Assembly: GCA_022393335.1 (NCBI GenBank)
Contig: JAJEKB010000830.1
Location: 57,204 to 121,203 of the forward strand
DNA length: 64,000 nucleotides
Direction: 5' to 3'
DNA from: Macrotrachela quadricornifera
Lineage: Eukaryota > Rotifera > Eurotatoria > Philodinida > Philodinidae
The position numbers and the translations under genes are program-made. Positions 50,522 through 62,875 of the stretch are shown in pieces. The notes below the pieces were generated by a model. The model saw nothing but the letters and a program-made list of their open reading frames with translations, was not told the origin of the DNA and searched no databases. Numbering within the stretch: position 1 is the first letter of the stretch; every line of letters begins with the position of its first letter.

Positions 50522-51205
50522 TTACATGATAACACAATTGACATGCTTATTAGTAAGACGATGACCTGAATGATAATTTTGAAGAAATTCAAGTTGACGT
50601 ACATTAAATGAACCACGACGACGTGAACGAACAAAATCAATTGATTCTTGTTTATTCATACCTGCTTCACGTAGAGCCATTGCAACAAGTACAGGTGATC
50701 TATTATAATATATAAAAGAATTAAAAAAAGAATACCTTGACCAAAATTGAATACAAACCGTCCAAGGCCATGAACACAATGTACAGCAATACAACCATTT
50801 TTATTTTCTTTAACTAAATTTAACCATTTTTCACGAACAAATGAATCAGGTGCAGTTCCATCAGGATATTCAAGATCCTAAAATATTTATAGAGTAAATT
50901 TAATAATATTATTTAATAATAATATTACATGAACTTTAATTCCAGCTTCTTCAATTGGTTTTGTATCATAAGTTTTTTCTGAAACTCGAACTAATGCTGT
51001 AACACCATATTTTAAACAGGTCTACGAAAAAAAATATATGTATGCGAATTAATTAAACCAAAATAAAGTATTTTATGTTTTTAATATATACTTCAATAAA
51101 TGATTGAACATTTTCATCATGGGGGCTATCAGTGATAAGAAAACGAAGATCTTTATAACGAAGTTCTGTCATTGATGGATATGTAGAATTTTGTGATAGT
51201 GGCAT
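50522..51205 (-). CDS. PTP4A: PTP4A/PRL family protein tyrosine phosphatase, prenylated
   Basis: Four exons (about 51091-51205, 50932-51020, 50757-50878 and 50522-50699) encode about 167 residues, the normal PRL size. Blocks include MTELRYKDLRFLITDSPHDEN, FIETCLKYGVTALVRVSE with KTYDTKPIEEAGIKVHD (the WPD-loop region), and the P-loop HCVHGLGRSP, which is split by an intron after the Arg codon. RRRGSFNVRQLEFLQNY and the C-terminal CaaX box CVIM follow; terminal Met favours farnesylation. PRLs bind CNNM magnesium transporters at the plasma membrane and endosomes. The catalytic Cys and Arg are intact. Vertebrate and fly PRLs as I recall them have Ala after the P-loop Arg, whereas this one has Ser. 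The basic stretch before the CaaX box is weaker than usual (HRLTNKHVN). The apparent 5' leader carries a short upstream ORF. Confidence 0.94.
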
Positions 51206-51337
51206 TTTTTAATAATTATATTAATTTAATAGGATATAGTCTTTTTTTTAATCTCTAAGTTTTGTTGATATTTGACACCAATCAAATTTATTTGAATAAT
51301 ATCGATAATAATTGTATTGATTAAAATGGTGTACTAG

Positions 51338-51497
51338 TCAATGTTGCGCTCGGCAATATTCGCCCGAGAGCGTGCAGTCGTGCACGTATTCGGTCTAATA
51401 ATAAAACAAATAAAGATAATCAATGATTATCAAAATTAAATTTAATCAAATATACCGTTTGTTTCGGTGTATATTCACCGTCAACAGTTGTAGTCAT
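51338..51497 (-). CDS. Short spliced upstream ORF (32 codons) in the apparent PTP4A leader
   Basis: Exon A (51456-51497) starts ATG and reads MTTTVDGEYTPKQT. It ends in the donor GTATAT, and the acceptor TTATTAG at 51395-51401 joins in phase 0 to exon B (51338-51394), TEYVHDCTLSGEYCRAQH followed by TGA and, in another frame, TAG. The PTP4A ATG lies 133 bp further downstream on the same strand without another evident splice. Exon B is about 56% G+C with eight CpGs in 57 bp, in a region otherwise about 25% G+C, which suggests selection on the peptide or on DNA function. Vertebrate PRL mRNAs are reported to carry a conserved upstream ORF that represses translation and responds to magnesium; this may be an analogue. 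Translation, and the mRNA link to PTP4A, are inferred. Confidence 0.5.
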
Positions 51498-52434
51498 CGA
51501 ATATAAACAAAACTTTTTGACACTTTTCACTGAGAACACAGTTTCAATTAAAATAATCTAGAAAATAAAATAAATCAATATCAAAACCATCTATTGATAT
51601 AATTAAAGAAAAAAATTATGCCTATGCACATATATTGCAAGGTTAAATTATACTAACGTTTGACGATATAGTTGATCAATAATATATACTATTTTAATAT
51701 GACTAAAGGATGTGTATCATAATGACTAGAGTAAAACAAGTGAGTAAAGTTAAATAATCGTAAAATTGCGAAAGACGGCAAATCATCAATGCAAGAAGTA
51801 CACTTACGATGAATTACATCAGAAAGAAGAAAAAAGAATTTGTAATTTGTCAAGATGATGATATACTTTTTTCGTCGGTTGCTATAGATGCGACAAGCAA
51901 AACTAAATATTATTTGCTCGTTCTTCAATATTTCTGTATGTGTGTATTTATGTTTCCTGACGACATAGAACAACCCTCAAGTAATAGACGAGGGAAAAAG
52001 AAAAAAAAAACATCAAGCAGATAGACTATATCGACGGCTATATACATCGTTAACAAATTCACATAGGATATAGCAACATCTCTACATAAAGACGGATAGT
52101 TTCTCGACAAGAATATGTAGCCTATTAAACCGAAAATAAGAACAGCACAAAGGTCTAATAAAAGAGCAAAAAATATTACGATCATTATTTTTCTTTCTCA
52201 TTCCTTATAAAAGCGGATAATAAAAAGCCGTCATAGTTTTATGTCATGATGATAATAGATTGGCCAATTTATTACAAAACATAAACGCAATAAACTTATA
52301 TCTGTGATTATATTAGATCATATGATGCACTATTGTCTTTTTGGAAAATAAGAAACAAAAAAGAAAAAAAAAGAAATCCAACAATTACTTATTTTCTTTA
52401 TATCATAGAAATTCTTAAATAATATATATATCAT
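51498..52434. other. Intergenic, PTP4A promoter side, no further gene seen
   Basis: AT-rich sequence between the PTP4A leader and the TAF1B stop. Overlapping open frames on both strands near 51689-52185 are mutually antisense, rich in single-residue runs and unsupported. Confidence 0.5.
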
Positions 52435-55400
52435 TTATTGTTTTTCTTTGTTATTTAATGGACGTTCTTGTTCAAATTTAAGATCGTATATAATTGGTAA
52501 TTGATCAATTCCATATTGTTTCATTCCAATTTGTGTTGAAGTATTTTTTGAATTAAAACGTTTTGATACTGTTGATTGATAAAAATAGTGATGAATATTT
52601 TGATTATGAAAACAAAATATTTTTAAAAATCTTGATAAAAATGAATATAATTCTTGATTATATGGTATTGAACCAAATTTTGTTAATGTTAATATAAGAT
52701 GATTTAAAAAAAAATTCGATGATGAAGCTGTATGAAAACGTTGATGAAGTAAATAAAAATTTTCTACTTGATTTATTGTTGCACCATTTATTAATGATAT
52801 AAATGTTTCATATAATTCACTTTTATCAACAATTGAAAAATGAGATGGTGAATATGTATTAACAATAGTTTCAAAAAAACTTTGAATAGAATCTAAATTA
52901 TATAGAAAATATTGAAGATTATACTGAAATGAAATTTTTAATAAAAATTAGAAAAAACTATTCATGTTTCTCTCTAAAAACAGAATTATTCTCGACATAT
53001 TTCAATAATTATTTAAAACCTAGAAATATTAAAGAACATCTAGAATATTTTAATATTAAATATAAATCTTTTTCCGACTATTATAATTATGAATATATAC
53101 ATACATTAACTATCATTTGTTAATAATGATTCAACTAATTTCTTGTTTTTTTTTGTACATAATTAAATAAATAAATGGAAAAAAAATATCTCCTTTATAT
53201 AGATTTTTCAAAGCAACACATCCTCTTCTGTTATTTTATATACTAACAATACATTTCTATAAAAAAAAAAACTGAATATTATTATGATAATATTTTTCCT
53301 ATCTATTCTAGTCATATTGAATAAAATAAAAAAACAAAAATTCTGTAAAGATGATACTGTATATAATTAAATAATATTTTGCATGACATTGTTTGACATG
53401 TTTGTTAAAGATTAAGATTAGAAATATTATCAACAAACTCGATGAAAGTTAATAATAAAATATTATTCTTTTATTTCATAGAGATTATATAATTCAATTG
53501 ATTAACTTACTTGATGATATATTTTGAAATTCATTGAAAAAAAATTCTTTTGTTTTCATAACATAAATTAATGAACCTGATTTAGAATTTTCAATTAAAA
53601 TTTGTTGAATTTCTTTTTCTTTTTTATTAATATTTTCTAATATTTTTTCATTATTTAATTCAATATTTTGATCAAAAATTTTTGATAAACTATTCATATA
53701 TCTTATTTTTGAATGATTATCTGTAATTGTTTTTAATAAAATTGATGTTCGTCCATTAAATTGATAATATCGAATAGAATCATAATAAATTAATAAATTT
53801 AAATTTTTTAACCATAATGAATATGAAAAAAAATTTTTATTTTTATTTTTATATATATTTTGTATAAATTCATCAAGTAAATGATCATTAATTGATCGAC
53901 ATAAAATAATAATTATTATTATTGATATTACACTTAATTCGAAATCAAATGATGTTGAAAGAAAATGTCGACCAGTTAATTTTATTTGTAAAATTTTTCG
54001 ACATATTAATTCAAATAAGTTTCGAGTATCATTATCAAATGGAAAATAAATTTGTTTACAATAAATTTCACAATAATTAAGAAGTATTTGATAGAAATAA
54101 TTTGATGATTGAAATATACATTGTGTTATATATGATTTTATTACAGGTTTAATAAAATCATTATAATAAAAAAATAAATTACCTGAATGTATATTCATTT
54201 TTTCAAGATTAAATCTATCACGTCCAGTTGCTCGCATCCATTCAGGTAAATAAGTTTTTATATTATAATATGGAAGTTTATTTGTATTTATCCATTCAAT
54301 TAATTGTTTGATTGTTATTGGACAATTAATTAATGTACAAGCACTATTAATGAAAAAACAAAAAAAAATTTTTAAATATATAGACAGATAAAAGTAGCTT
54401 GGAGATTAGTAATAAGATTTAGTTTATGATATAACCTACAAAAGTAATAAGCGAAAAATCTTTTCTAAATAATTATACTTTATCTTGCTGTTATTATGGA
54501 AATTTGAGCTTCTAAACAGGAAAATACGAGTTAAATAGCTTTAATTTAATATGAAACTTAAACAAAGGTTTAGTACAGACGAGTTTCCTAATAACGATGG
54601 TATGATAAATCTGATTTCGAGGCCTATATTTAATGCTCGAGATTTTTCTTATTACTTGAGGAACTTTGAAAAGTAATACGATATTTGAGTTCTATTGATT
54701 CATAAATGTCACAAATGTAACGAGAACAAAAAATTTTCCTTGAATACCTGGAGGGGACCCCAGACAGAGAAAATAAGCATATCGTGCCGCCATTATTAAG
54801 GTAAACATGACTGAATGTTTTTATTACGGGAAAAAAAATTGCTGACTGATGTTATTAAGGTAATTTTTTTTAAATCAATTCCGACATCTTCTCATTTGAC
54901 TACAAGCAAAGTTGGTTTCTAGTGAACTGCTAGATAATAATAATAGAGTTCGATCCACTCTACCAAAATTGACTCAGAGACCTTCGGAAGACGAGAATTC
55001 AAATATAAAAATATGTTTGGATTATGTGAGAAATAGCCATACACGAAATCTTCCGTCGTTATTATGGAAATCGTCTGTAAGTTGTTAATAAAAGAAAATA
55101 TGCCGTATATAAATTATATTAAATCTTTGAGAAGTATTAGATTAACGAGTTAAGAAGAATGATTGTTCTATGTTATTAATACCTTGCTAGTATACTCATT
55201 TTTAATTATGAATTCAAAAGCTTCCAGAACTGTTTTATAAATTTCGATATTTTAAGATAAAAATAAGACTAAAGAAGATATGATTCTATCTTTAATGCAA
55301 TGAGAGCGTATTATTTGCTATGAGACAATAAGAAATTTTAATAGATATATTTCTTCTAGTATTTATAAATCTATTCTTTTTTTCTCTTACCAATGAATTA

Positions 55401-56040
55401 AACCAATTAGAATATCTAAATTAAGTATACATAAATTCTTTTTTAAAATATGTGTATTTAATTTAGCAAATTGATCATAACGATCTTCATATACTAATTT
55501 TGATAAAATATTTGTTTTTAATCTTCTTTTTTCTTGTTTTTTTAATAATCTTTGTTGATTTGTATCAAGTATACCATTAGCAGATAAATATCTTAAATAA
55601 AGCATAAATGTACATTCAATAAATTCATTTTGTTTATCTTTTTTTATATAATCTAAATGAATAATTGATTGAATTTGTATATTTAATATATAACTATATA
55701 CTTCATATGAACTCCAAATATGTTGTTCTAATAATAATTGTTCATTATCATCAACAGGTAATTCTTTCATACGTGAAATAATTTCATCTGTTGGAATAAA
55801 TGTTTGTGAAATTCTTTCATTAGCTTCAATAATTTCAATTTTAGGTATTGTTTCATCAAGTATTGATGTTGTTTGTGTTTGATCTGCAACACGACGACCT
55901 AATTGTGCATTAGCTTCATTTGCAAATGAAACATGAATTTGTGATGATATATTTTGTGATTGACATATAATACAATATAAACGTCCATCAATATGTTCAA
56001 ATTGATTTGAACCACAATTTTGACAAAGTTGATGAGACAT
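52435..56040 (-). CDS. TAF1B: TAF1B/Rrn7-like RNA polymerase I initiation factor
   Basis: The first exon (55389-56040) starts MSHQLCQNC and has an N-terminal zinc ribbon, Cys6-x2-Cys9 ... Cys23-x2-Cys26. A 1.04-kb intron follows, then the second exon (about 53510-54344) with TIKQLIEWINTNKLPYYNIK and PEWMRATGRDR. This matches the TAF1B segment with LLRFVEEDHIPYINAF...LYGRDR. Further on, SFDFELSVISIIIIIILCRS and SYSLWLKNLNLLIYYD correspond to the TAF1B cyclin-fold region. TAF1B is the TFIIB-like subunit of SL1 that recruits RNA polymerase I to rDNA. The last exon (52435-52892) fits only if the acceptor TATAATTTAG at 52893 is used; the more upstream acceptor puts a stop in frame. That exon (end QERPLNNKEKQ) has no clear TAF1B counterpart and could belong elsewhere. 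Identity is good for the first two exons and weaker for the last. Confidence 0.75.
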
Positions 56041-59000
56041 GATTTTTTTTTACATGAATGAAACTGAAATCTAAAAATAAAAAACAAATGGCTATAGTCT
56101 TTAGTAATTGTCTTTTATAAATGTTTTATAAGCCATCTTTCATTTTTATTCCGGATATAGATTTAATTTCCGGCACTGACAGAATAACAATATTAACATA
56201 CTTATGTTGATATTTCTTCAAAATCAAGTATGCAATTAGACAAATAAAGAGAAAATAGATAAAAAATAAAATAAAATGATCAAGAAGTGAAAGTATTTCC
56301 AGTATACATGACAATATAAAAAGAAATAATCTTTACATTTCAATGAATTTAATATGTATGATGTAAATACTAAATGTGAGTTTAAACAACGATTATCTTG
56401 TCGTATATACTTATTCATCTTTTTTTCTTATAATAAAAACTTCTAATCGATTATAAAATTAATTCTAGTCTAACATATTGTTAAAAACAAACACAGATTG
56501 TATATTAAAAACTTGGCGAATGTGATTGGCTGATCCAATTGACGAATCATAAAATTATTTAAGTTTTTAATAAGATTTAATTTAATTTCAAAATTCAATC
56601 AATACGAACTGACTTTAAATATAAGAAGAAATTAAATATATCCCATATTAAATAAACGACTTTTTGTTTCGTCTTTTGAGTAAATGACATGTTTTTTAAA
56701 CTGAACTACTCAATTTCGATTCGAATTAGTATTAATAATAAGATTCATGAAAATTCTATATTATTTTATGTTCTATCATTTTATCTTATTTTTATTCAGT
56801 TTTTTTTCTTTAATGAAATTGATGGATAAATAGTTCTTTTCGTTATCAATAGTGACGATGGTTGATGATAGAAAAAGAGTACCTATGATATTCTTGGTGA
56901 ACATGAAATAGATGTCTCGAAGCACAAATGAAAATAGGAAATGTTCGGCTATTTATAATTGAGATATTTATGCTATCAGTTAATATGATTCGACATATTT
57001 GAATCAAATTAAAGCATTTACTGTCAAATTAACCAATTTAAAATATAGTCTGTAATTGACATGTTAATAAGGAGATATAGCAGTTTTATTGTCTTCAAAA
57101 TTTGAGTATAGAAATATCAGGATGCGAAGATTATTTACATATACAATTAACTGAGTATTTCCATGGTATTTTGTCAAGAATCTTTCTAAAATTTATCCAT
57201 CACAGTTGCCTAGATGTCATCAAAAACGCAAGCAGTATCGATATAGATAAAGACTAGCTATCAGTTATCGAAACTTTTAAGTATCCAAATAATTTCGATT
57301 TTATTTCAACTGAAAATCATGAATGATATACTATATAATTTAAAAAAGATGTACGACAACTGCAAGTGCAGATCTTCAATCAAATAGTAATAGTAATGAT
57401 GCTTCTTGGACGAAAGACAAATCACTAATAAACTAATGAATTAACTGTTTTAATTTGATAATGTGGTTCTAAGCTTCTTTTTTGATCAGTTTGATTATTT
57501 TTGATGCCACTTTTATGAAATTTCGGAGCGTATATCATAAAATTTGGCGGAATGATTATAATATTTTGCATACTTTTTATTGAATTCACTCTCCTGTTTC
57601 TGAAGAATAATAATAAATTATAAAACTGAGTTATAGATGAACGATAATCACTATTACAAATTTTATGAAAAGAATAATTTGATATGAAATGTCAATTCCT
57701 TTCTGAATTGGCATCATGAAATATTTTGTTTTTCAATCGTTCTTTTCATATAAAATTCATGCAACATAAATTTTTTGATACTTTTTGTTTTTCTAAAGTC
57801 TTCCAAGCCTTTTCTCATTGTGTTCAATACATACTTTCAAGTTTTTGAATACAAATCATAGATTTGACTCTTTAAAACTGGTATAATCTCAGAAAATAAA
57901 CGTTTTTTCAGTTAGATATTCATCAAGAATAGAAAAGAATAATTCTTCAAACGTATTTTTTATTGTAACTTTTTTTTACACCAATCGTTAATGGTTTATA
58001 GATCTTAATACATTTAACAATACTCCGAATCGATTATCATTCCCTCTAACAAACATAAAAACAAAGTAGACAAGACATTCTGTGTGTTCCAATCAATAAT
58101 TTATATATAATTCTAATTTCATGTGAAAATGCTTCTTTACTGTGATACGAAATATTGAATTGTCACTTCTAGAGAAATTTATTATGCATACTTCTCGGTA
58201 ACAAAATCTTACTAGTGAAACATTTTCATAGAGTCCAATATTATTAAGAAATTGGTTGAAAAAAGAAATGTTAATGTCAAGTATGAATAATTGATCTGAA
58301 AATCGCTTTCCTATATGATTGATGAAACATGTATAAAAAAGAATTCGATTATGTATAATAGTATCTGTGTAGATTTCTGTTTTCTAAACTTGAATAAAAG
58401 AATTTTAAATCACCTTTTACTGTTGAAATACTTATGATGATCAGTATAGATAAAATTGCTCAATATTGATGTGAATAAATATATATAAATAAAGATTTCT
58501 TTAATAAAATTTGCATTTGAAGCATTTCGGTAGAACATGTTTCGAAATGTTATTGTTTTCATAGCGATAGATCTAAAATTCGTAATGTAAACTTTTTTTG
58601 AATCCATCTTCGTCAAAGCATAAGCATGTAGAAACAATTTTTTTCATCAGAAATGCTTGAACTTAAAGATTCTATCGATACTCAAAATTTCATCACCATT
58701 AAAGACTACTTTATGCAACGTGATTGAGACAGCATAAAAATATTCATCTATGAAACTAAAATTGTTCGATCTCTTCAGAAATAGATCCTAAATATGAATT
58801 CGTATTCGAATACACATAGATCACCAAGATCTATCAAGATTTCGAACTATGCGAATACTATTTTTTTTTCAAATATTATTCCATACTAATTCAGCTGTCA
58901 AAAATATTTCAAAATAAAAAATATCTTTGTTTCTTTCATAGAATATCTATATAACTGTCGTCATGGAACGGATCGTTTGAAAACAAATTATATTTTTATT

Positions 59001-60798
59001 TTTCAGTCAATAATATATAGTTAATCACTGTATGTTGATTAGCATCTCATGAGAATTCTTACTCAAATAAAACCAGATAGATACATATTCATAGCAAATT
59101 CTAAAGCAAAGAATCAACATCCGTAATTGTCTTGATATGAAAAATTTGAATTTACCAAGCGAAAAATATCATCATAAAATAAAAAGTCATATATAATTGT
59201 CTTTATATGACAAAAAATCTATTTGTTTTGTAAAATATTTAAGAATATAATCATGTTAAATGATGTTCTCATACATATTCTGATCGTTAATTATATATTC
59301 GTCATCAAATCTAGGGATATGAAAAACTAATCTGCTTTGTTTCCTTCATTCGTGCATTGATATGATCATAGATAAATAGATAGATAGCAGCTCGTTTTTT
59401 TTTTATACCATGTTACTTGCGTGTCGCACGTATGTCGTGAGACTTCCGCGCGTGCATAACAGTGCTTTCCGATAAAATCTGCGGGGGATGTTGACTAAAA
59501 GAATCAATGTGGATAAAAGAAGAAAAAGAAGCCTATCAATTTGTCATTTCGATTACTTTATACTTTCATATGAAAAAATAGAAACAAGCAGAAAAAGAAA
59601 GGTATATTATATGGTAGATGATAGTATTAATAGTAAATGAAGTATGGAAGGATAGATTTACATTATAATTATGTATATATGCCGGCTTTAATTCAATCTA
59701 TAATGATAAGAGCATTGTGCGTACTTAGTTTAGATACAATACTTAATGCACATTTCTCGTTCTCTATTTGTTTTCGTACGAAATCGTTGAGAAAGTTTTG
59801 CTTTCTATCTCTTTTTTTTTTCTTCATCTAGTTCTAATTTGTTTGCCAGTTCGACGAGTGAGAAAAGATAGAACGACTATATAGAACATTACCATAATTT
59901 ATTAAATCTAATCTGTAGCATCGGTCCCTAACAAAATCAAGTATGCCTAGAATATTATAAAATATAACTATTATAACATAGTCGAAGACAAAACTATGTT
60001 TAGTTATTCGGGACTTTTTTTTTGTGATGTATAGTTTATTATCAATTCGATCACATGTACGTCGATATAATAAGAAAAGAATTTTGTTTCCTTTCCGTTT
60101 TTTATCGGAATATGCATTTAGTGTTTTATTTCTTTTCTTATAAGCTAATTAATATGAGCAGTAGGATAAGATTTTGTCGTTCTGAAAAAGAGAAAAAAAA
60201 GAAAATATTCATATAAATCCGATTGAGAGTCTTAGTATAAAATATAAACAGTTATAAATATTAAATCTCACGTAAGTTTAATCGAGCAATATTAGATTAA
60301 TTTTTAATATACAAAAAAGAATTTTCGATCAATACCTAGATAATTCGTAAGCAATAAAAAATGATTGTTTCTTTTGTATAGTTGTTAGAATAGACACAAA
60401 GAATGATGAAAGCCGATTTTTTTCTAAGTATCATTTTAATGCTTGTCTTGAATCTAATAGAATATCACGCGACTAGAACATCAATAAAGTATATAGAAAC
60501 TTTTAGATCGTCTTTTGGGAAATAATAGCGAGATGCACGTATACATGAACACTTTGTTTTCTTGTCATTCATCTTCAATTGATGTTTCTTCATTTAATTT
60601 AACAATCGACGAACTGATGATGTTCATTCGTTTATAAACTATATTATTTATGCTCGGTTATTTTTCCTGTTTTTATTTTTCTTTTCCTTCGACAGACGGA
60701 ACAAATCGAAGATTGTCATTACTTGATGTCATTTTTTTTTTTATATATATATATAGAAAAACAAAAGGCAGATTTCATCAAAAACTTTAACTGTATTC
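56041..60798. other. Long gene-free stretch (about 4.7 kb)
   Basis: AT-rich sequence between the divergently transcribed TAF1B and LGN-like genes, containing both promoters. Near TAF1B there is GTGATTGGCTGATCCAATTG at 56521-56540, with an inverted pair of CCAAT-type boxes. A CpG-rich patch lies at about 59415-59495. I see no exon, RNA gene or transposon terminus. Open frames at 58410-58637 and 59637-59831 have no support. Confidence 0.5.
59415..59495. promoter_or_regulatory. CpG-rich patch, possible promoter or unrecognised RNA gene
   Basis: In a very AT-rich surrounding, this patch of about 80 bp contains GCGTGTCGCACGTATGTCGT, then TTCCGCGCGTGCAT and CTGCGGGGG. It lies about 1.3 kb before the LGN-like start codon. 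It has a 5-bp inverted pair (GCACG with CGTGC) but no tRNA, snRNA or 5S signature. Function is inferred only from composition. Confidence 0.25.
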
Positions 60799-62875
60799 AT
60801 GGCAGAAAGACAAATATTCGATGATAATAGTAATGTTAATTATACCTTACAAGATTCTTCAACATCAATCGAATATTTTGATAAGGTATATTATATTAAT
60901 CATTAAAAAAAAAAAACAAAAATCTTTTTTATTTAATTATATAGCGTTTAACTATTGCTAAAGAATGTAATGATCAAACAGGTCAACGTCGTGCACATGC
61001 AAATCTTGGCAATGCTTATTTATATTTAGAAGATTTTGATAAAGCTCTTTATCATTATAGGTAGAAAAATATCTTCTTTATTTTATTCAAAAAAAACATT
61101 AAAAATAAAAATTTATTTTTTAATAAAGAGAAGCATTGACTATAGGTGAAGCATTAAATGATGGATTATTTGTCGCACAAATAAATTTTATAATTGGTCG
61201 TATTTATAATTTAAAACAAGAATATGATAGATCAATTTATTTTCATGAAAAACATTTAAATTTAGCACGACAATATCAAGATTCAAAAGGACAATATCGA
61301 GCTTATTTTATTTTAAGTCAATTATATGAAAAAATTAATCAATTTGATAAAGCAAAAAAATATCTTAGTCTTTATAAAACACTTGCACGAGAAGTAAATA
61401 TAAATATTTTCTTTTTATTGATTATTAATTTATTTTTAATTAGGTTGATGAATCAAATGAAAGAAAACCTGTATCAAAAAATCATTTATATAAAGTTAGA
61501 TATTAGTTTTGTTTTTGTTCTTTATAAATTTTATGATATTTATTTTATAATTTAGAATCTTCGGGCTGAATCAATTAGTATTAGTCTATCTGAATCACAT
61601 ATTCCACAATCAGCACGTTCAAATTCAATTGTAACTAGTAGTTTAACAAATCCTACAGATGAAAAATCAGTAATAAATACAAATAAAAAAATGAAATTAA
61701 ATTTAATGCAACATCTTACTAAAAAATCACCATTAATCATACGAAAACAAGTATGAAATAAAAATAAACAAACAAACAAATAATTCTTTTATTTAATATT
61801 CTAGTCATCAACATCTGAACCTGATGAATTAGTTGATATTGTTTGTCGAATGCAAAAATCACGTTTTGATGATCAACGTTGTGATCTTAAAACGACAAAT
61901 AATCAACATACAGATAAAAATACACTACATGGACATCGTATGTTATTCTTTTAAATATAATTAAAAATTAAACGAGGATAAAATGATTTATTTTTCTTTT
62001 AAATAAGCTTTTATAACTATTTCCCATAGCATAAGAATACTTATTTAGAAATTATATTTCAAAAGAAATATCTTTATTTTATTAAAAATCTAAATCTACA
62101 AATAAACTGATTTTCATATAAAAGTATTTTACTATAAAATTATTCTATTTGTATTACATATTACTACCTGATCTATTATTGTATATACAATCTTATTCTA
62201 ATTATTATGCAGTGAATGATTCAATAATGTTATTTATTATCTATATTTTGATCATGTTCCCATTAATTAACTATAGAAAAAATAAGCAAAAGGAAGGAAA
62301 ATAATTAAAAAAAAAAATCAAAATCTTTTTATATTCTATGAATAATTATTGATTATAAATTTATCTTAGGTCCTAGTTCACAATTAGAAGATATACTAGA
62401 TACAGTTGATCGTTTACAACAATTTCGTCTTGATGATCAACGAACAAATTTTCCTAGTCTTACTAATCATAATAATAATAATACAAATAATCGACGTCTT
62501 TCGCCATTAAATGAACAATTTTTTGATCAACTTGCTAGATGTCAAGTTTGTTTTAAAAATTTCCATTAATATAAATTTCCATTTATTTTCTCTTAATAGG
62601 ATTCTCGTATGGATGATCAACGAGCTGTACTTTTACCACTTTCTAATTCAAATACATCAACAACAATTCGACCAATGTCAGCATCTGCAGTTATTACAAC
62701 ACCAACAACATCAAAAACAAAAAGCTTTTTTAATGAATCAACATCACAAACATTACCCGATGAAGATTTTTTTTCACTTCTTAATCGTTTGCAAACACGT
62801 CATACTGATCAACAACGTACATGTTTATCATCAACAATAAATTCATCATCAAAACAAACTCGTTTAAAATCATAA
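60799..62875 (+). CDS. Short LGN/Pins (GPSM)-type protein: about 3 TPRs plus 4 GoLoco motifs
   Basis: Eight exons join in frame, starting 60799-60885, 60945-61060 and 61129-about 61393. The N-terminal half has TPR-type helices: RLTIAKECNDQTGQRRAHAN and LGNAYLYLEDFDKALYHYRE, then two more ending KKYLSLYKTLARE. These align with the last three or four TPRs of LGN. The C-terminal half has four GoLoco motifs: VDIVCRMQKSRFDDQRCDL, LDTVDRLQQFRLDDQRTNF, FFDQLARCQDSRMDDQRAVL and FFSLLNRLQTRHTDQQRTCL. Each keeps the Gln-Arg that contacts the G-alpha nucleotide. LGN/Pins proteins bind GDP-bound G-alpha-i and orient the mitotic spindle through NuMA, which binds the TPR superhelix. The first four or five TPRs found in LGN are absent, replaced by a 29-codon first exon. 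AATAAA at 62894 is close to the stop. GPSM1/2-like ancestry is firm; orthology is not. Confidence 0.9.

Noticed and set aside
51689..52185. Overlapping open frames on both strands with hydrophobic runs
   Set aside because: They are mutually antisense, contain long Phe and Lys runs from poly-T and poly-A, and have no homology that I recognise.
52929..53123. Plus-strand 64-codon open frame in the last TAF1B intron
   Set aside because: It has an AT-rich composition and lies in an intron with no splice context; it is probably chance.
54949..54990. GTTCGATCC motif resembling a tRNA T-loop
   Set aside because: No acceptor stem, D-arm or anticodon arm can be built around it; it lies inside a TAF1B intron.
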